Translations under genes and position numbers: made by a program
NCBI GenBank assembly: GCA_028370155.1
Contig: CP116670.1
Location: 2,604,001 to 2,668,000 of the forward strand
Length of the DNA stretch: 64,000 bases
Reading direction: 5' to 3'
DNA from: Arthrobacter sp. OVS8
GTDB taxonomy: Bacteria; Actinomycetota; Actinomycetes; Actinomycetales; Micrococcaceae
Part shown: positions 42,616 through 52,620 of the stretch, in pieces
Layout: each line of letters begins with the position of its first letter
How positions within the stretch are numbered: the stretch's first letter is position 1
Notes under the pieces: model-generated
Database searches by the model: none
Seen by the model: the letters and a program-made list of their open reading frames with translations, nothing else
What the model was told of the DNA's origin: nothing

Positions 42616-44054
42616 GTGGCTGAAATCCATGAGCTCTCCGCCGTCGGGCTGTGCGACGCCCTGCGCTCCGGCGAGTTGTCCTCGCGGCAGGCAACAGGGC
42701 ATTTCCTGGATCGTATCGCCGCCGAAAACAAGCACCTTGGCGCCTTCATCACCGTCACAGCGGAGCAGGCCCTGCTGGACGCGGCCGCAGCGGACGAATC
42801 CCACGCCCGGGCCGCCCGGGACGGAACCGGGCTGGCGCTCCTGCACGGGATGCCGGTGGCGTTCAAAGACCTGACGGACGTTGCCGGCGTCGTGACTACC
42901 CACGGCAGCGCAGCACTGGACCGCAAACCCGCCCTGGCCGACGGCGCCCTTGTCGCCGCGCTCAAGGTGCGGGGGTGGTCTCGCTGGGCAAGACCCAGGT
43001 GCCGGAGTTCGGGCTCACGGCGTACAGCGAGAACCGGATCGCGCCGCCGTCGCGGAATCCGTACGCCCTCAGCCGCAGCTCCGGGGCTCCTCCGGCGGCA
43101 GTGCCGCGGCGGTCGCTGCCGGACTGGTTCCCTTCGCCCCCGGATCCGACGGCGGCGGTTCGGTCCGCATCCCGGCCGCCGCCTGCGGGCTGGTGGGCCT
43201 GAAGCCAGGCCGCGGGCTGGCGCCGGCGGGTGAAAGCTCCGGCGACCCCGCAGGGCTGGTGGTGTCCGGGCCGCTGGCCCGCTCCGCGGCGGACGCCGCA
43301 CTGTTGCTCGATGCGCTGGTTCCCGGCGCCGGCACGGACAAGTCCGCGGCACCTGCACCCAGTTACCGGGAACTCGCCGCGCAGGACCCGCCCGGGCTCC
43401 GGATCGGAGTAAGCCTGGAGAGCCCGTGGCAGACGGTCTTCCCCTTCACGCCGGACGCCGAAGCCCTCCACGCCCTCGCCGAAGGCATCCGGCGGCTGGA
43501 AGCGGCCGGTCACCACACCGCGGAAGCCCCCGTCCGCTACGACAACCGCTACCCTGCCGCGTTCACCACCGCCTGGACCGCCGGCGTCGGAGGCGCCCGT
43601 ATCGCTCCCCAGCGCGAGGCGCTCCTGACCCCGCTCACCCGGACCTTCCGGCGCCGAGCGCAACAGCGCGGGCGGCGAAACTCGCCGAATCCCTTGCATT
43701 CCTGCGCCAGTTCCAGCGGGACACCATCGCCCAGTACGGGGCCTGGGACCTGATGCTGATGCCGTCGCTGGCCCAGACACCGCGCCCGGTGGGCTGGTTC
43801 ACCGGGGCGGCCCACGGCGACGGCTACTGGCCGGCGTCCGAGTGGGCGGGGACGCCGACGGCGACTACCGCAAGCAGTGCGAGTACGCGCCCTGGTCATC
43901 GATGGTGAACGTGTGCGGGCTGCCCGCGATCAGCATTCCGGTGTACTGGACCGGCGGGGCGAAGGGTGCAGGGCTGCCCATGGGCGTCCAGCTGATCGGG
44001 CCGATGGGTTCCGAGGCGCTGCTGCTGCAGGTGGCCGCGCAGCTGGGGTTCTAG
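42616..44054 (+). CDS. Amidase signature family protein
   Basis: This Ser-cisSer-Lys amidohydrolase of about 480 residues has [15 protein letters not shown] with the catalytic Lys, and [20 protein letters not shown], which holds the nucleophile motif. SIRIP-like [18 protein letters not shown] and the terminal [26 protein letters not shown] follow. The family covers amidases and GatA. With no gatB or gatC nearby, a stand-alone amidase is more likely. GTG at 42616 is the probable start. Frame breaks occur near 42973, 43085, 43660 and 43865. Confidence 0.82.
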
Positions 44055-44156
44055 CCCGACGATCCGCCGGGGTGGGTGATTTCACGGGCAGGCGACGGTA
44101 CGGTTTAGCAGGGCAACGCCACGACAGCCCGCCTGGAACCCACATGAGAGGGATCG

Positions 44157-45269
44157 ATGAAGATCACCGGTGCAGTACTTGAGGAAATCGGCCGTCCCCG
44201 CCCCTTCGCAGATTCCCGGCCCATCACCGTCTCCGAGCTGGACCTGGAGGGCCCCGGACCCACCGAAATCCTGGTCAGGATCGAGGCCGCCGGCATCTGT
44301 CATTCTGACCTGAGCGTTGTGGACGGCAACCGCGTGCGTCCGGTGCCGATGCTGCTGGGGCACGAGGCTGCGGGGCGCGTCGTCGAGGTCGGCGCGGACG
44401 TCACGGACCTTGCGCCGGGCCAGCGCGTGGTGATGTCCTTCCTGCCCCGCTGCGAACAGTGCGAGAACTGCGCCGAAGACGGCCGTCTGCCCTGCACCAC
44501 GGGTTCGAAGAGCAACGGCGACGGCACCCTCCTGCACGGATCGATGCACCTGGACCGCGGCGGCGAGAAGATCTTCCACCACCTGGGCGTCTCCGGCTTC
44601 GCCACCCATGCCGTGGTGGACCGCGCCTCGGCCGTGCCGGTGGACGACGACATCCCGGCGGACGTCGCCGCCGTCCTGGGCTGCGCCGTGCTGACCGGCG
44701 GCGGTGCCGTGCTGAACGCCGCCCGGCCCCGGCCGCAGGACAGCATCATGATCGTGGGACTGGGCGGCGTTGGCATGGCAGCCCTGATCACGGCAATCTC
44801 CCAGGGTGTTTCACGCATCGTCGCCGTGGACACCCTGGAGGAAAAACTCGAACACGCCCGCCGCCTGGGCGCACACGAGACCTACACCCCGCAGCAGGTC
44901 CTGGCGGAGGGCGTCAAGGCGAAGTACGTGATCGAATGCGCCGGGAACCCGCGGGCCTTCGAAACCGCCTTCGCCGCGACCGCGGTGGGCGGGACCACGA
45001 TCACCGCCGGCCTGCCGCACCCCGACGCCCGCGCCCAGATCTCGCCGCTGACCGTTACGGCCGAGGCCCGGACAATCATCGGCAGCTACCTCGGCTCCGC
45101 CGTTCCCGCGCGGGACATTCCCAAATACGCCCAGCTCTGGCGGGAAGGGAAGCTGCCGGTCGAAGAGCTCATCTCGGCGCGCATCGCCCTGGCGGACATC
45201 AACCAGGCGATGGACCAGCTGGCCGACGGGAAAGCGGTCCGCCAGGTCATCATGTTCGACGCCGAGTAG
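44157..45269 (+). CDS. Zinc-dependent alcohol dehydrogenase (MDR family)
   Basis: This intact 370-residue NAD(P)-dependent dehydrogenase has catalytic zinc ligands in AAGICHSDLS (Cys) and LLGHEAAGRVVEVG (His, Glu). Structural zinc cysteines are in RCEQCENCAEDGRLPC, and the Rossmann motif is IVGLGGVGMAAL. This long-chain subgroup (class III-like) includes aryl-alcohol and S-mycothiol/glutathione-type dehydrogenases, and the substrate is undetermined. ATG at 44157 has GAGAGGG upstream. It is followed by hairpin element D. Confidence 0.88.
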   Translation: MKITGAVLEEIGRPRPFADSRPITVSELDLEGPGPTEILVRIEAAGICHSDLSVVDGNRVRPVPMLLGHEAAGRVVEVGADVTDLAPGQRVVMSFLPRCEQCENCAEDGRLPCTTGSKSNGDGTLLHGSMHLDRGGEKIFHHLGVSGFATHAVVDRASAVPVDDDIPADVAAVLGCAVLTGGGAVLNAARPRPQDSIMIVGLGGVGMAALITAISQGVSRIVAVDTLEEKLEHARRLGAHETYTPQQVLAEGVKAKYVIECAGNPRAFETAFAATAVGGTTITAGLPHPDARAQISPLTVTAEARTIIGSYLGSAVPARDIPKYAQLWREGKLPVEELISARIALADINQAMDQLADGKAVRQVIMFDAE

Positions 45270-45309
45270 TCCCACCCCCGCCCGGCCCGCGCCACACACC
45301 ACCGCCCGC

Positions 45310-45374
45310 CCGTTGCGCTGTCACTCCTTGTTGTTATGCCGGGTCCATAGCAACATCCAGTGACAGCGCAACGG
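45310..45374. repeat. Intergenic hairpin element D
   Basis: A perfect 16-bp inverted repeat, CCGTTGCGCTGTCACT (45310-45325) with its complement at 45359-45374, surrounds a 33-base loop. The loop can itself fold, with TTGTTATG pairing to CATAGCAA. It lies between the alcohol dehydrogenase and the peptide transporter. Confidence 0.8.
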
Positions 45375-45452
45375 CAGAAACACCAGGCAAATGACTTGCC
45401 CCGGGGCCCCGCGAATGTGACAATCCCGCGTCACACTGTCAGCATTAAGTAA

Positions 45453-46920
45453 ATGAGCACTACTCATTTATCCCGTCCCCCGCTACAACGCCGGGCGACA
45501 CATCCTTTTTCGGCCACCCAAAGATGCTGGCCAGCCTCTTCTCCGTAGAGATGTGGGAGCGCTTCTCCTTCTACGGAATGCAGGGCATCCTGCTCTACTA
45601 CATGTACTTCACGGCCGCCGAGGGCGGCCTGGGCATTGAGCAGGGCCTGGCCGCCGGCCTCGTCGGCGCCTACGGCGGCGGCGTCTACCTGTCCACCATC
45701 CTGGGTGCCTGGCTCGCGGACCGGCTGTTCGGTTCCGAAAAGGTGCTGTTCGGCTCCGCCATCCTGATCATGGCCGGCCACGTGGCCCTCGCCTTTGTGC
45801 CGGGCATTCCCGGCCTGATCGCCGGCCTGGTGCTGGTCGGCGTCGGATCCGGCGGCCTGAAGGCCAACGCCACCGCCCTGGTGGGAAGCCTCTACCGGGA
45901 GAAGGACGAACGCCGCGACGCCGGATTCTCCATCTTCTATATGGGCATCAACGCCGGCGCGCTGATCGGCCCGCTGGTCACCGGCTGGCTGCAGGAAAGC
46001 CAAGGATTCCACTGGGGCTTCGGCGCCGCCGCCGTCGGCATGGGCGTCGGACTGGTCATCTACGCGCTGGGCCGCAAAAACCTGCCCGAGTCGGCGCACC
46101 GGGTGCACAACCCGCTTCCCGCCGACGAGCGCGCGAAGTACGGCCTGCGCTTCGGCGCCATTGCCGCCGTGATCGCCGTGCTTTTGGCCACGGGCATCGT
46201 CAATGCGGAGAACCTGGCCATGTCCATGGCCTACGCGGCCATCGGCGCGTCCGTGCTCTACTTCGCCCTGATCTTCAGCAGCAAGAAGGTCAACGGCACC
46301 GAACGCCGGCGTGTGGGGGCGTTCATCCCGCTGTACATCGCCTCCGCCGCATTCTGGGCCCTGTTCCAGCAGCAGTTCACCTTCATCGCCGTGTACTCCG
46401 AGGAGAAACTGGACCGCAACCTGTTCGGCTGGGAAATGCCGGCCGCCTGGGTCCAGTCCATCAACCCGGTGTTCATCATCATCTTCGCCGGTGTTATGGC
46501 CGCCCTCTGGACCCGGCTGGGCCGCAAGCAGCCCGGCTCGGCCCTGAAGTTCTCGATCGGCCTCTTTGTGATGGGCCTGGCGTTCCTGGCGTTCATCCCG
46601 CTGGCCGGGGACGGCAAGACCCCGCTGCTGGCACTCGTGGGCATCCTGTTCCTGTTCACGCTCGCGGAGCTGTTCCTGTCCCCGATCGGCCTGTCCGTGA
46701 CCACCAAGCTGGCGCCGGAGGCCTTCCGCACCCAGATGGTGGCGCTGTTCTTCCTCTCGGTGTCGCTGGGCACCACGCTGGCGGCATCCTGTCCGGGTTG
46801 TACAACCCAGAGGACGAGCTGCCGTACTTCATCGGCATCGGCGGCACCGCGATGCTGCTGGCCGTCGGCCTGGCCGCGGCCTCGCCGGCGATCAAGAAGC
46901 TTATGGGCGGCGTACGCTGA
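45453..46920 (+). CDS. POT/PTR family proton-dependent oligopeptide transporter
   Basis: This membrane symporter for di- and tripeptides has about 489 residues and the PTR signature regions MWERFSFYGMQGILLYYM (E-x-x-ER-F-x-YY-like) and YMGINAGALIGPLVTGWL (FYxxINxGSL-like). About twelve helices follow. The true start is probably ATG at 45453 (MSTTHLSRPP). It joins the main frame when one C is restored in the CCCCC run near 45485, giving TSFFGHPKMLASLF. A second break near 46790 moves the end (GLAAASPAIKKLMGGVR) to the TGA at 46918-46920. Confidence 0.87.
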
Positions 46921-46924
46921 GCCG

Positions 46925-47782
46925 ATGAGCTCCCGGCACCGCCCACCGCTTGAGTCCCGCGTTTACGTCCCCGCCGCAGGCGAGGCGTCCGACGTCGAAC
47001 TCATGCCGGCGGGCGATGTCACCGACGGCGTGGTGCGGGTGGGCGGAACCATCCGCCGCCCGCACCAGCCGCAGTCTTTCGCGGTCGCCGCGTACCTCGA
47101 CTGGCTGGAAGACGCCGGTTTCGATGGTTCCCCGCGGTTCCTGGGCCGGGACGGAGAGGGCCGGGACGTGCTGACGTTCCTACCCGGACAGTGCGCCGGG
47201 CCCGTTCCGCAGGCCTGGGTCCGGTCCGAGGAACTCCTGGTCTCGGTCGCGCAGCTGCTGCGCCGGCTGCACGCGGCCTCCGCCGGGTTTGTGCCGGGCG
47301 CCCATCCGTTCCCGCCGCGCCCGGTCCGGCAGGATCCGGCGGAGCTGGTCTGCCATCTCGACGTAACCCCGCAGAACGTGGTGGTCCGTGACGGCCGTGC
47401 CGCCGGCCTGGTGGACTTCGACCTCGCCGGCCCCACGACGGCGTTCAAGGATTCCTTCAACACCGCAATGCACTGGGTGCCGCTCCGCGACCCCGCCGAC
47501 GCGTGGCCGGGATGGGAGGCGGCGGACCCGTTCCGGCGGCTCCGGATCTTCGCCGACGCCTACGGCTGGAATGACGAGGAACGGCGGCGCCTGCCCGCGT
47601 TTGGCATCGAGGCCACGTCACTGAGCTACGAGCGGATGCAGCACAACGCGCGGGAACTCGGCGGCGGCTGGGCGCGGATGTGGGACCAGGGCGCGGGCGG
47701 GACGATCCGCCGCCGCGGCGCCTGGCTCGAGGCCAACGCCGGCGGGCTGGCAGCGGCGCTTACGTCAGCCGGCGGAGGCTAG
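46925..47782 (+). CDS. Aminoglycoside phosphotransferase (APH) family kinase-like protein
   Basis: This 285-residue protein has the APH/choline kinase fold: a VVRVGGTIRRP lead, LLRRLHAAS, the catalytic loop LVCHLDVTPQNVVV (HxD-x(4)-N) and the metal-binding VDFDLAGPT. The family phosphorylates small alcohols, sugars or antibiotics, and nothing here points to a resistance role. ATG at 46925 is four bases after the transporter stop. An apparent fusion with the transporter is caused by the frame break at 46790. Confidence 0.8.
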   Translation: MSSRHRPPLESRVYVPAAGEASDVELMPAGDVTDGVVRVGGTIRRPHQPQSFAVAAYLDWLEDAGFDGSPRFLGRDGEGRDVLTFLPGQCAGPVPQAWVRSEELLVSVAQLLRRLHAASAGFVPGAHPFPPRPVRQDPAELVCHLDVTPQNVVVRDGRAAGLVDFDLAGPTTAFKDSFNTAMHWVPLRDPADAWPGWEAADPFRRLRIFADAYGWNDEERRRLPAFGIEATSLSYERMQHNARELGGGWARMWDQGAGGTIRRRGAWLEANAGGLAAALTSAGGG

Positions 47783-48461
47783 GCGCCGGACGTTCCGAAG
47801 GTTGACCTTCCGACGGCCAGTCCCACCGCGATGAGTACGAATATCAGAACGGTCAGCGCGATCCCCACATAACCCATCACTAGGCCGGCAATGGCCATGC
47901 CCTTGCCGGACGGCTCGCGCTTGAGTGCCATGTGCCCGAGGATGACTGCCGCGAGCTGCGGCAGGAGGAAGAAGCCCAGTCCCACGAAGGTCGCGATGCC
48001 GCAGCACAGGCTGGCGATACTCAGGCCCTTGGGTTCGGGCGGTAGACCGTAATAGGCCGGCTGGCCGTAGGCGTTGAACGGCGTCCCCGGCTGGCCGTAT
48101 TGCGGCTGTCCGCCGTAGGGCTGCTGGCCGTACTGGGCGGCGCACCGTAGGGCTGCTGGCCCGGCGTGCCGTAGGGCGGCTGGGCGTAAGGCTGCTGGGC
48201 GTACGGCGACGGCGTGCCGTACGGTTCCGTGGGCTGGTTGTAGTCCGGTGCGGCCTGGCCGTATTGCTCGCCCGGGTGGACCTGCTCGCCCGCGTAGCCC
48301 TGCCCTCCGGACGGCTGCTGCCCGTAGCCCGGCTGCTCGAACTCCGTCGTCGCGGGCGGCAGCGGCGCCGCAGGAACGTCCGACTCCCGCGCCGGAATAT
48401 ACGACGGCGGCTGGTAGCCCTCAGGCGTCTCGTCTTTGTCCGGTTTCGGCTGGTCAGTCAT
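47779..48461 (-). CDS. DUF4190 membrane protein with a Pro/Gln/Gly/Tyr-rich N-terminal region
   Basis: This protein of about 227 residues has residues 1-150 of low complexity, with YGQQPYG-type repeats and many Pro, Gln, Tyr and Gly. Two C-terminal hydrophobic helices follow (VGLGFFLLPQLAAVILGHMA; GLVMGYVGIALTVLIFVLIA) with the HMALKREPSGKGMA link typical of DUF4190. A frame break lies near 48140 in the repeat region. It converges on the APH gene and the ends overlap by a few bases. The function is unknown, and the cytoplasmic tail may mediate protein contacts. Confidence 0.75.
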
Positions 48462-48596
48462 GGTTTTCCCCTCGTGAAGTCTCAGGATTCAGCCTACCGC
48501 CGTCCCGCTTCCTTGAGCAGGACATTTCTTACGTCACAGGGGCCGTAATCCGCCGAAATCATGTTGCCTGACACGACGGTCTGGCATGCTGGTGCC

Positions 48597-50254
48597 ATGG
48601 CTAGCCGCGCGGGCACTGTTGCCCAACCCCAAGACCTTGTCGACCTCACTGCGCTCCTGGATGCGTACTACGATGTTTCACCGGATCTGGGCGACCCCGG
48701 CCAACGGGTGGCCTTCGGGACGTCCGGGCACCGGGGCTCCAGCCTGAAAGCTTCCTTCAACGAACCCCACATCCTGGCCATCACGCAGGCGATCGTGGAG
48801 TACCGGGCAGGCCAAGGGATCACCGGGCCCCTCTACCTCGCCAAAGACACCCATGCCCTCAGCGAACCGGCCCAGAACTCTGCCCTCGAAGTCCTCGCCG
48901 CCAACGGCGTCAACGTGCTGATCGATGCCCGGCACGGCTACACCCCCACACCCTCGCTGAGCCACGCGATCCTGACGCACAACAACAACTCCCCGCCGGG
49001 GCCCCGCAGGCGGACGGGATCGTGGTGACGCCGAGCCACAACCCGCCCGGAGACGGCGGCTTCAAGTACAACCCCGCACGGCGGCCCCGCCGATTCGGAC
49101 GCCACCGGGTGGATCGCCAACCGTGCCAACGAACTCCTGGAGAACGGACTGCGCGGGGTGAAGCGGATCCCCATCGCCGAGGCCCTCAGCGCCGGCACCA
49201 CGGGAAAGTTCGACTTCCTCAGCAGCTACGTGGACGACCTTCCCTCCGTCCTGGACCTCAATGCCATCCGCGAGGCGGGCGTCCGGATCGGCGCCGACCC
49301 GATGGGCGGCGCGTCGGTGGACTACTGGGGCGAAATCGGCGAGCGCCACCACCTGAACCTCACGGTGGTCAACCCCACCGTCGATCCGCAGTGGGCGTTT
49401 ATGACGCTCGACTGGGACGAGAAGATCCGGATGGACTGCTCCTCCCCGTCCGCGATGGCCTCGCTGATCAACAGGATGTCTGTTGGTGCGGACGGGTCCG
49501 CGGCCTTCGACGTCGCCACCGGCAACGACGCCGACGCCGACCGTCACGGCATCGTGACGCCAGACGGCGGCCTGATGAACCCGAACCACTACCTCGCCGT
49601 CGCGATCGATTACCTGTACCGCCACCGGACCGGCTGGAACCCGCAGTCCGTGATCGGCAAGACGCTGGTTTCCTCCTCGATCATCGACCGTGTGGCCGAA
49701 AGCCTGGGCCGCAAGCTCGTTGAGGTGCCGGTTGGTTTCAAGTGGTTCGTCCCCGGGCTGCTCTCCGGCGAGGGCGCATTCGGTGGCGAGGAATCCGCCG
49801 GCGCCTCCTTCAACAAGAAGGACGGCAGCGTGTGGACGACGGACAAGGACGGCATCCTGCTGGCCTTGCTGGCCTCGGAGATCACGGCAGTAACCGGCAA
49901 GTCGCCGTCGCAGCTGTACAAGGGACTCACCGACCAGTTCGGCGATCCCGTGTACGCCCGGATCGACGCCGCGGCCACCCGCGAGCAAAAAGCGGCCCTC
50001 GGGAAGCTCTCACCCTCGGACGTGACCGCCACCGAACTCGCAGGCGAGACCATCACGGCCAAGCTGACCGAAGCGCCGGGCAACGGGGCGGCCATCGGCG
50101 GCCTCAAAGTGGTCACCGAGAACGCCTGGTTCGCGGCGCGCCCTCCGGCACCGAGGACGTGTACAAGATCTACGCCGAGTCCTTTAAGGGCGCCGAGCAC
50201 CTCAAGCAGGTGCAGGCCGAGGCAAAGGCGCTGGTGGACGGGGTCATCTCCTAG
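48597..50254 (+). CDS. pgm: Phosphoglucomutase (alpha-D-glucose-specific)
   Basis: It interconverts glucose 1- and 6-phosphate for glycogen, trehalose and cell-wall precursor synthesis. The protein shows [20 protein letters not shown], the phosphoserine loop [17 protein letters not shown], the metal loop [30 protein letters not shown] and the phosphate-binding [14 protein letters not shown]. About 552 residues is normal for the PgmA type. ATG at 48597 is used. Frame breaks occur near 49005, 49080 and 50145, all next to GGGG/CCC runs. Confidence 0.94.
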
Positions 50255-50270
50255 CGGCCGCCCGGCCCGC

Positions 50271-51432
50271 TCAGGCCGGTTCTTCCTTGAGGCTGCCGGC
50301 GAGTACAGAGCGGTCGCGGCCCAGGGTCTTGGCGCGGTAGAGGGCGGCGTCGGCGGAGGCGATCATCGCGTCAAGATCGACGCGGCCGGGCGCGGTCGAC
50401 GCGATGCCGTAGCTGGATGTGGGCAGGCGCGGGATGACCGGCGACGCCGATTCCTGCAGCCGGGCGCTGATGTCCGAGGCGATCTGGCCTGCCCGCTCCT
50501 GCGTCACTCCGGGCAGGAGGATGATAAATTCCTCGCCGCCGTAGCGGCCCACGAGGTCGGTGGAGCGGACGGTGGACGTGCAGGCCTCGGCGAACGCCTG
50601 CAGGGCGGCGTCGCCGGCGGAATGGCCGTACTCGTCATTGATGGATTTGAAGTGGTCCAGGTCCGCCAGGATCAGCGACGCCGTGGTCCTGGTCCTGGTG
50701 AGGCGGCGCAGTTCGTCCTCGGCGAGGTCCAGGAATGCCGCGCGGTTCAAGAGCCCGGTCAGCCCGTCCACCGTGGCGCGGGCGCGGAGGTCCTGGGTCT
50801 GCTGTTCGTAACTCAATTCGGCCATGGTGAAGGACGCCACCACCATGATCACCGCCGAGCAGACCGTTGCCGGGACGGAGCCAAAGACCGTCAGAAAAAC
50901 AGCCCCTCCGGTCCATCAAGGACAAAGGCGGCCAGGCGCCCCAGGTAGAACGCCGCGAGGAAGCCGGAGCCCAACGCCAACGTGCGGTGCACACGCGAGA
51001 AGTGCGGGTCCAGCAGGAACAGTTCCCGGCAGGCGAGACCGATCAGCAGTCCCATGAATCCTAGATAGGCCGGACCCCGGACCACACGTTGGTGGCGGGC
51101 TGGTCCAGCGCCGACGCCACGGCTGTGATGGCGGGCCCGGCTGCCAGATACCAGAAGGCGGGGACCGTGGTCCGCAGGGAACGGGCCCCCGCCCAGATGC
51201 TGGACGCGCCCGCAACGAGCAACACGTTCCCCAGCGGATTGGCCCAGACCTGCTGCGGTGTTCCGTCCAGCAGGTACGCCGCATTGCCGGCCAGGAAAAA
51301 CAGGAGCGCCAGGCACCACGAACCGCTGTACGTGGAACGTGTCCGGCGGAACGTGATGAAGTAAAAAAGCAACAGCAACGTCAGGTCAACCGCTGCCAAT
51401 GCGACACGCAAAGTTGAGGTGTCAAGCGTCAT
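50271..51432 (-). CDS. GGDEF-domain diguanylate cyclase with membrane sensor region
   Basis: The predicted enzyme makes cyclic di-GMP from GTP. Residues about 1-215 contain six or so hydrophobic helices ([69 protein letters not shown]). The GGDEF domain follows, with [30 protein letters not shown] and the active site [11 protein letters not shown]. The GGEEF variant is active in the family. No RxxD inhibitory site is evident five residues before it. Frame breaks occur near 51065 and 50900. The signal sensed is unknown. Confidence 0.85.
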
Positions 51433-51804
51433 GTAGTGGCCCCCGGTCCGCTCGCAATAGCCCGATATTGCGTCGACTATGCGCCGCAGATGACCCTAGT
51501 ATTACACCCCGGCCGCCTAAAGTGTGATCACCGTCTCGGATATGACTTGACACGCCATGGCTCCCGGCCTGCCCGTCCGCCACGCACCCAAAGCGGAGCC
51601 AACGGCCCTGTGGCAAGGGACCCGAAGCGGACTAAACTGGAAGCGGCCCCGGATGCGGCCTTGCGCTCAACCGCAGAATTGCGTCCCGAGTGCCTCCGGC
51701 CTGTCCCCCATGGTGCCGGAGGCACCTCCGCGAGATTTGCAGTGCCGGAGGCACCTCCGCGTGAAAGCAGTGCCGGAGGCACCGCCGCGCCATCAAGGGT
51801 CGTG
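51433..51804. other. Intergenic region with repeated palindromes, no convincing gene
   Basis: This region lies between the start of the diguanylate cyclase gene and the end of the nitroreductase gene. The part nearest the cyclase presumably holds its promoter, though no clear hexamers were assigned. The right half is the repeat array at 51690-51789. Short open frames here are repeat-driven and lack coding character. Confidence 0.6.
51690..51789. repeat. Three direct copies of a palindromic 20-mer plus one inverted partial copy
   Basis: GTGCCGGAGGCACC-x-CCGCG starts at 51713, 51742 and 51770 (spacings 29 and 28). Each copy contains the inverted repeat GTGCC-GGA-GGCAC. An inverted partial copy, GTGCCTCCGGC, is at 51690-51700 and can pair with any of them. 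The array stands just downstream of the nitroreductase gene. Confidence 0.85.
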
Positions 51805-52410
51805 TCAGACGGTGCGGACAACGTCCTCGTAAGCGAACTTCGGCTTGGCCGCGCCCCAGGCGTCGGCGGCGGGCTGCCCGATGTTGACCACCAGGAAGCT
51901 CTGCTGACCGCCGTCGGGGAAAAAGGCCTCGTCGATCGCGGTGAAGTCCGCGCCCGTCATCGGTCCGGCGGACAGGCCCAGGGACCGGACGGCGAGGATG
52001 AAATAGCCGGCCTGCAGGTGGGCGTTGTTGTTGCCGGTGGCCGCGGCGAGGTCCGGGTCGGCGTCGTACATGGCTTTGGGCGCGTTGTAGCCGGGAAGGA
52101 AGCTGTCCCACTGTTCCTGCCAGGACGTGTCGTAGCTGAGGATGGCGACGAGCGGCGCCGCGGCGGTCTTGGCGCGGTTGCCGTTGGCGAGCGTGCCGAC
52201 CAGGGTGGCGCGGGCTTCGGCGGACCGGACGTAGGTCACGCGCAGCGGCTGGGAGTTGAACGCGGTGGGGCCGAACTTGGTGAGTTCGTAGATGGCCCGG
52301 GCCTGCTCGTCGGTGACGTCGCCGGTGAAGGTGTTCGGGGTGCGGGCCTCGGCAAAGATGGCGTCCACTGCGGCGGCGTCGATTACTGCTTCGTCATGGG
52401 CGATGGTCAT
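51805..52410 (-). CDS. Nitroreductase family protein, RutE / malonic semialdehyde reductase type
   Basis: This 201-residue FMN-dependent oxidoreductase of the RutE-like branch has ARTPNTFTGDVTDEQARAIY, KFGPTAFNSQPLRVTYV (FMN phosphate region), LPGYNAPKAMYDADPDL, and NAHLQAGYFILAVRSLGLSA, then GPMTG. RutE reduces 3-oxopropanoate to 3-hydroxypropanoate in the Rut pyrimidine pathway. The divergent uracil permease gene supports a pyrimidine link, although no rutA-D genes are present here. It is intact, with ATG at 52410. Confidence 0.82.
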   Translation of the reverse strand: MTIAHDEAVIDAAAVDAIFAEARTPNTFTGDVTDEQARAIYELTKFGPTAFNSQPLRVTYVRSAEARATLVGTLANGNRAKTAAAPLVAILSYDTSWQEQWDSFLPGYNAPKAMYDADPDLAAATGNNNAHLQAGYFILAVRSLGLSAGPMTGADFTAIDEAFFPDGGQQSFLVVNIGQPAADAWGAAKPKFAYEDVVRTV

Positions 52411-52620
52411 GAGCGTCCCTTTCGCTGGGGTGCCCGCCGGCGGCGGCCACAGGTCTCTGTCCATAGTTGCAACTTCAACTTCTGCCTTCAGCTTCCCGAA
52501 ATGCCCCGTGACATCCGGCACAGCGGCGCCGGCGGCGAAGCATGCCGGAAACACCGTCGCGGTAATGTTGCTCCGGAAGATTCCTTCCCGCCCGCCAAAT
52601 ATTCTCTGAAAGGCCCGGCA
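52411..52620. promoter_or_regulatory. Divergent upstream region between the RutE-like gene and the uracil permease
   Basis: The 210-bp spacer contains the palindrome AGTTGCAACT at 52465-52474, followed by a partial repeat (TTCAACTTC) at 52474-52482. This is a possible operator for a MarR- or TetR-type regulator, but no regulator gene is adjacent. GAAAGG lies upstream of the permease ATG at 52621. Confidence 0.35.

Noticed and set aside
45524..47782. An open frame joining the peptide transporter to the APH-family kinase
   Set aside because: The junction follows a frame break near 46790. Restoring one base gives the transporter its own end (KKLMGGVR, TGA at 46918) and the kinase its own ATG at 46925.
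46925..47782. Antibiotic resistance gene
   Set aside because: The fold is APH-like, but the family is broad and nothing in sequence or context points to aminoglycosides.
51690..51789. Possible short CRISPR array
   Set aside because: There are only three units, with spacers of eight to nine bases and internal palindromes. No cas genes are present.
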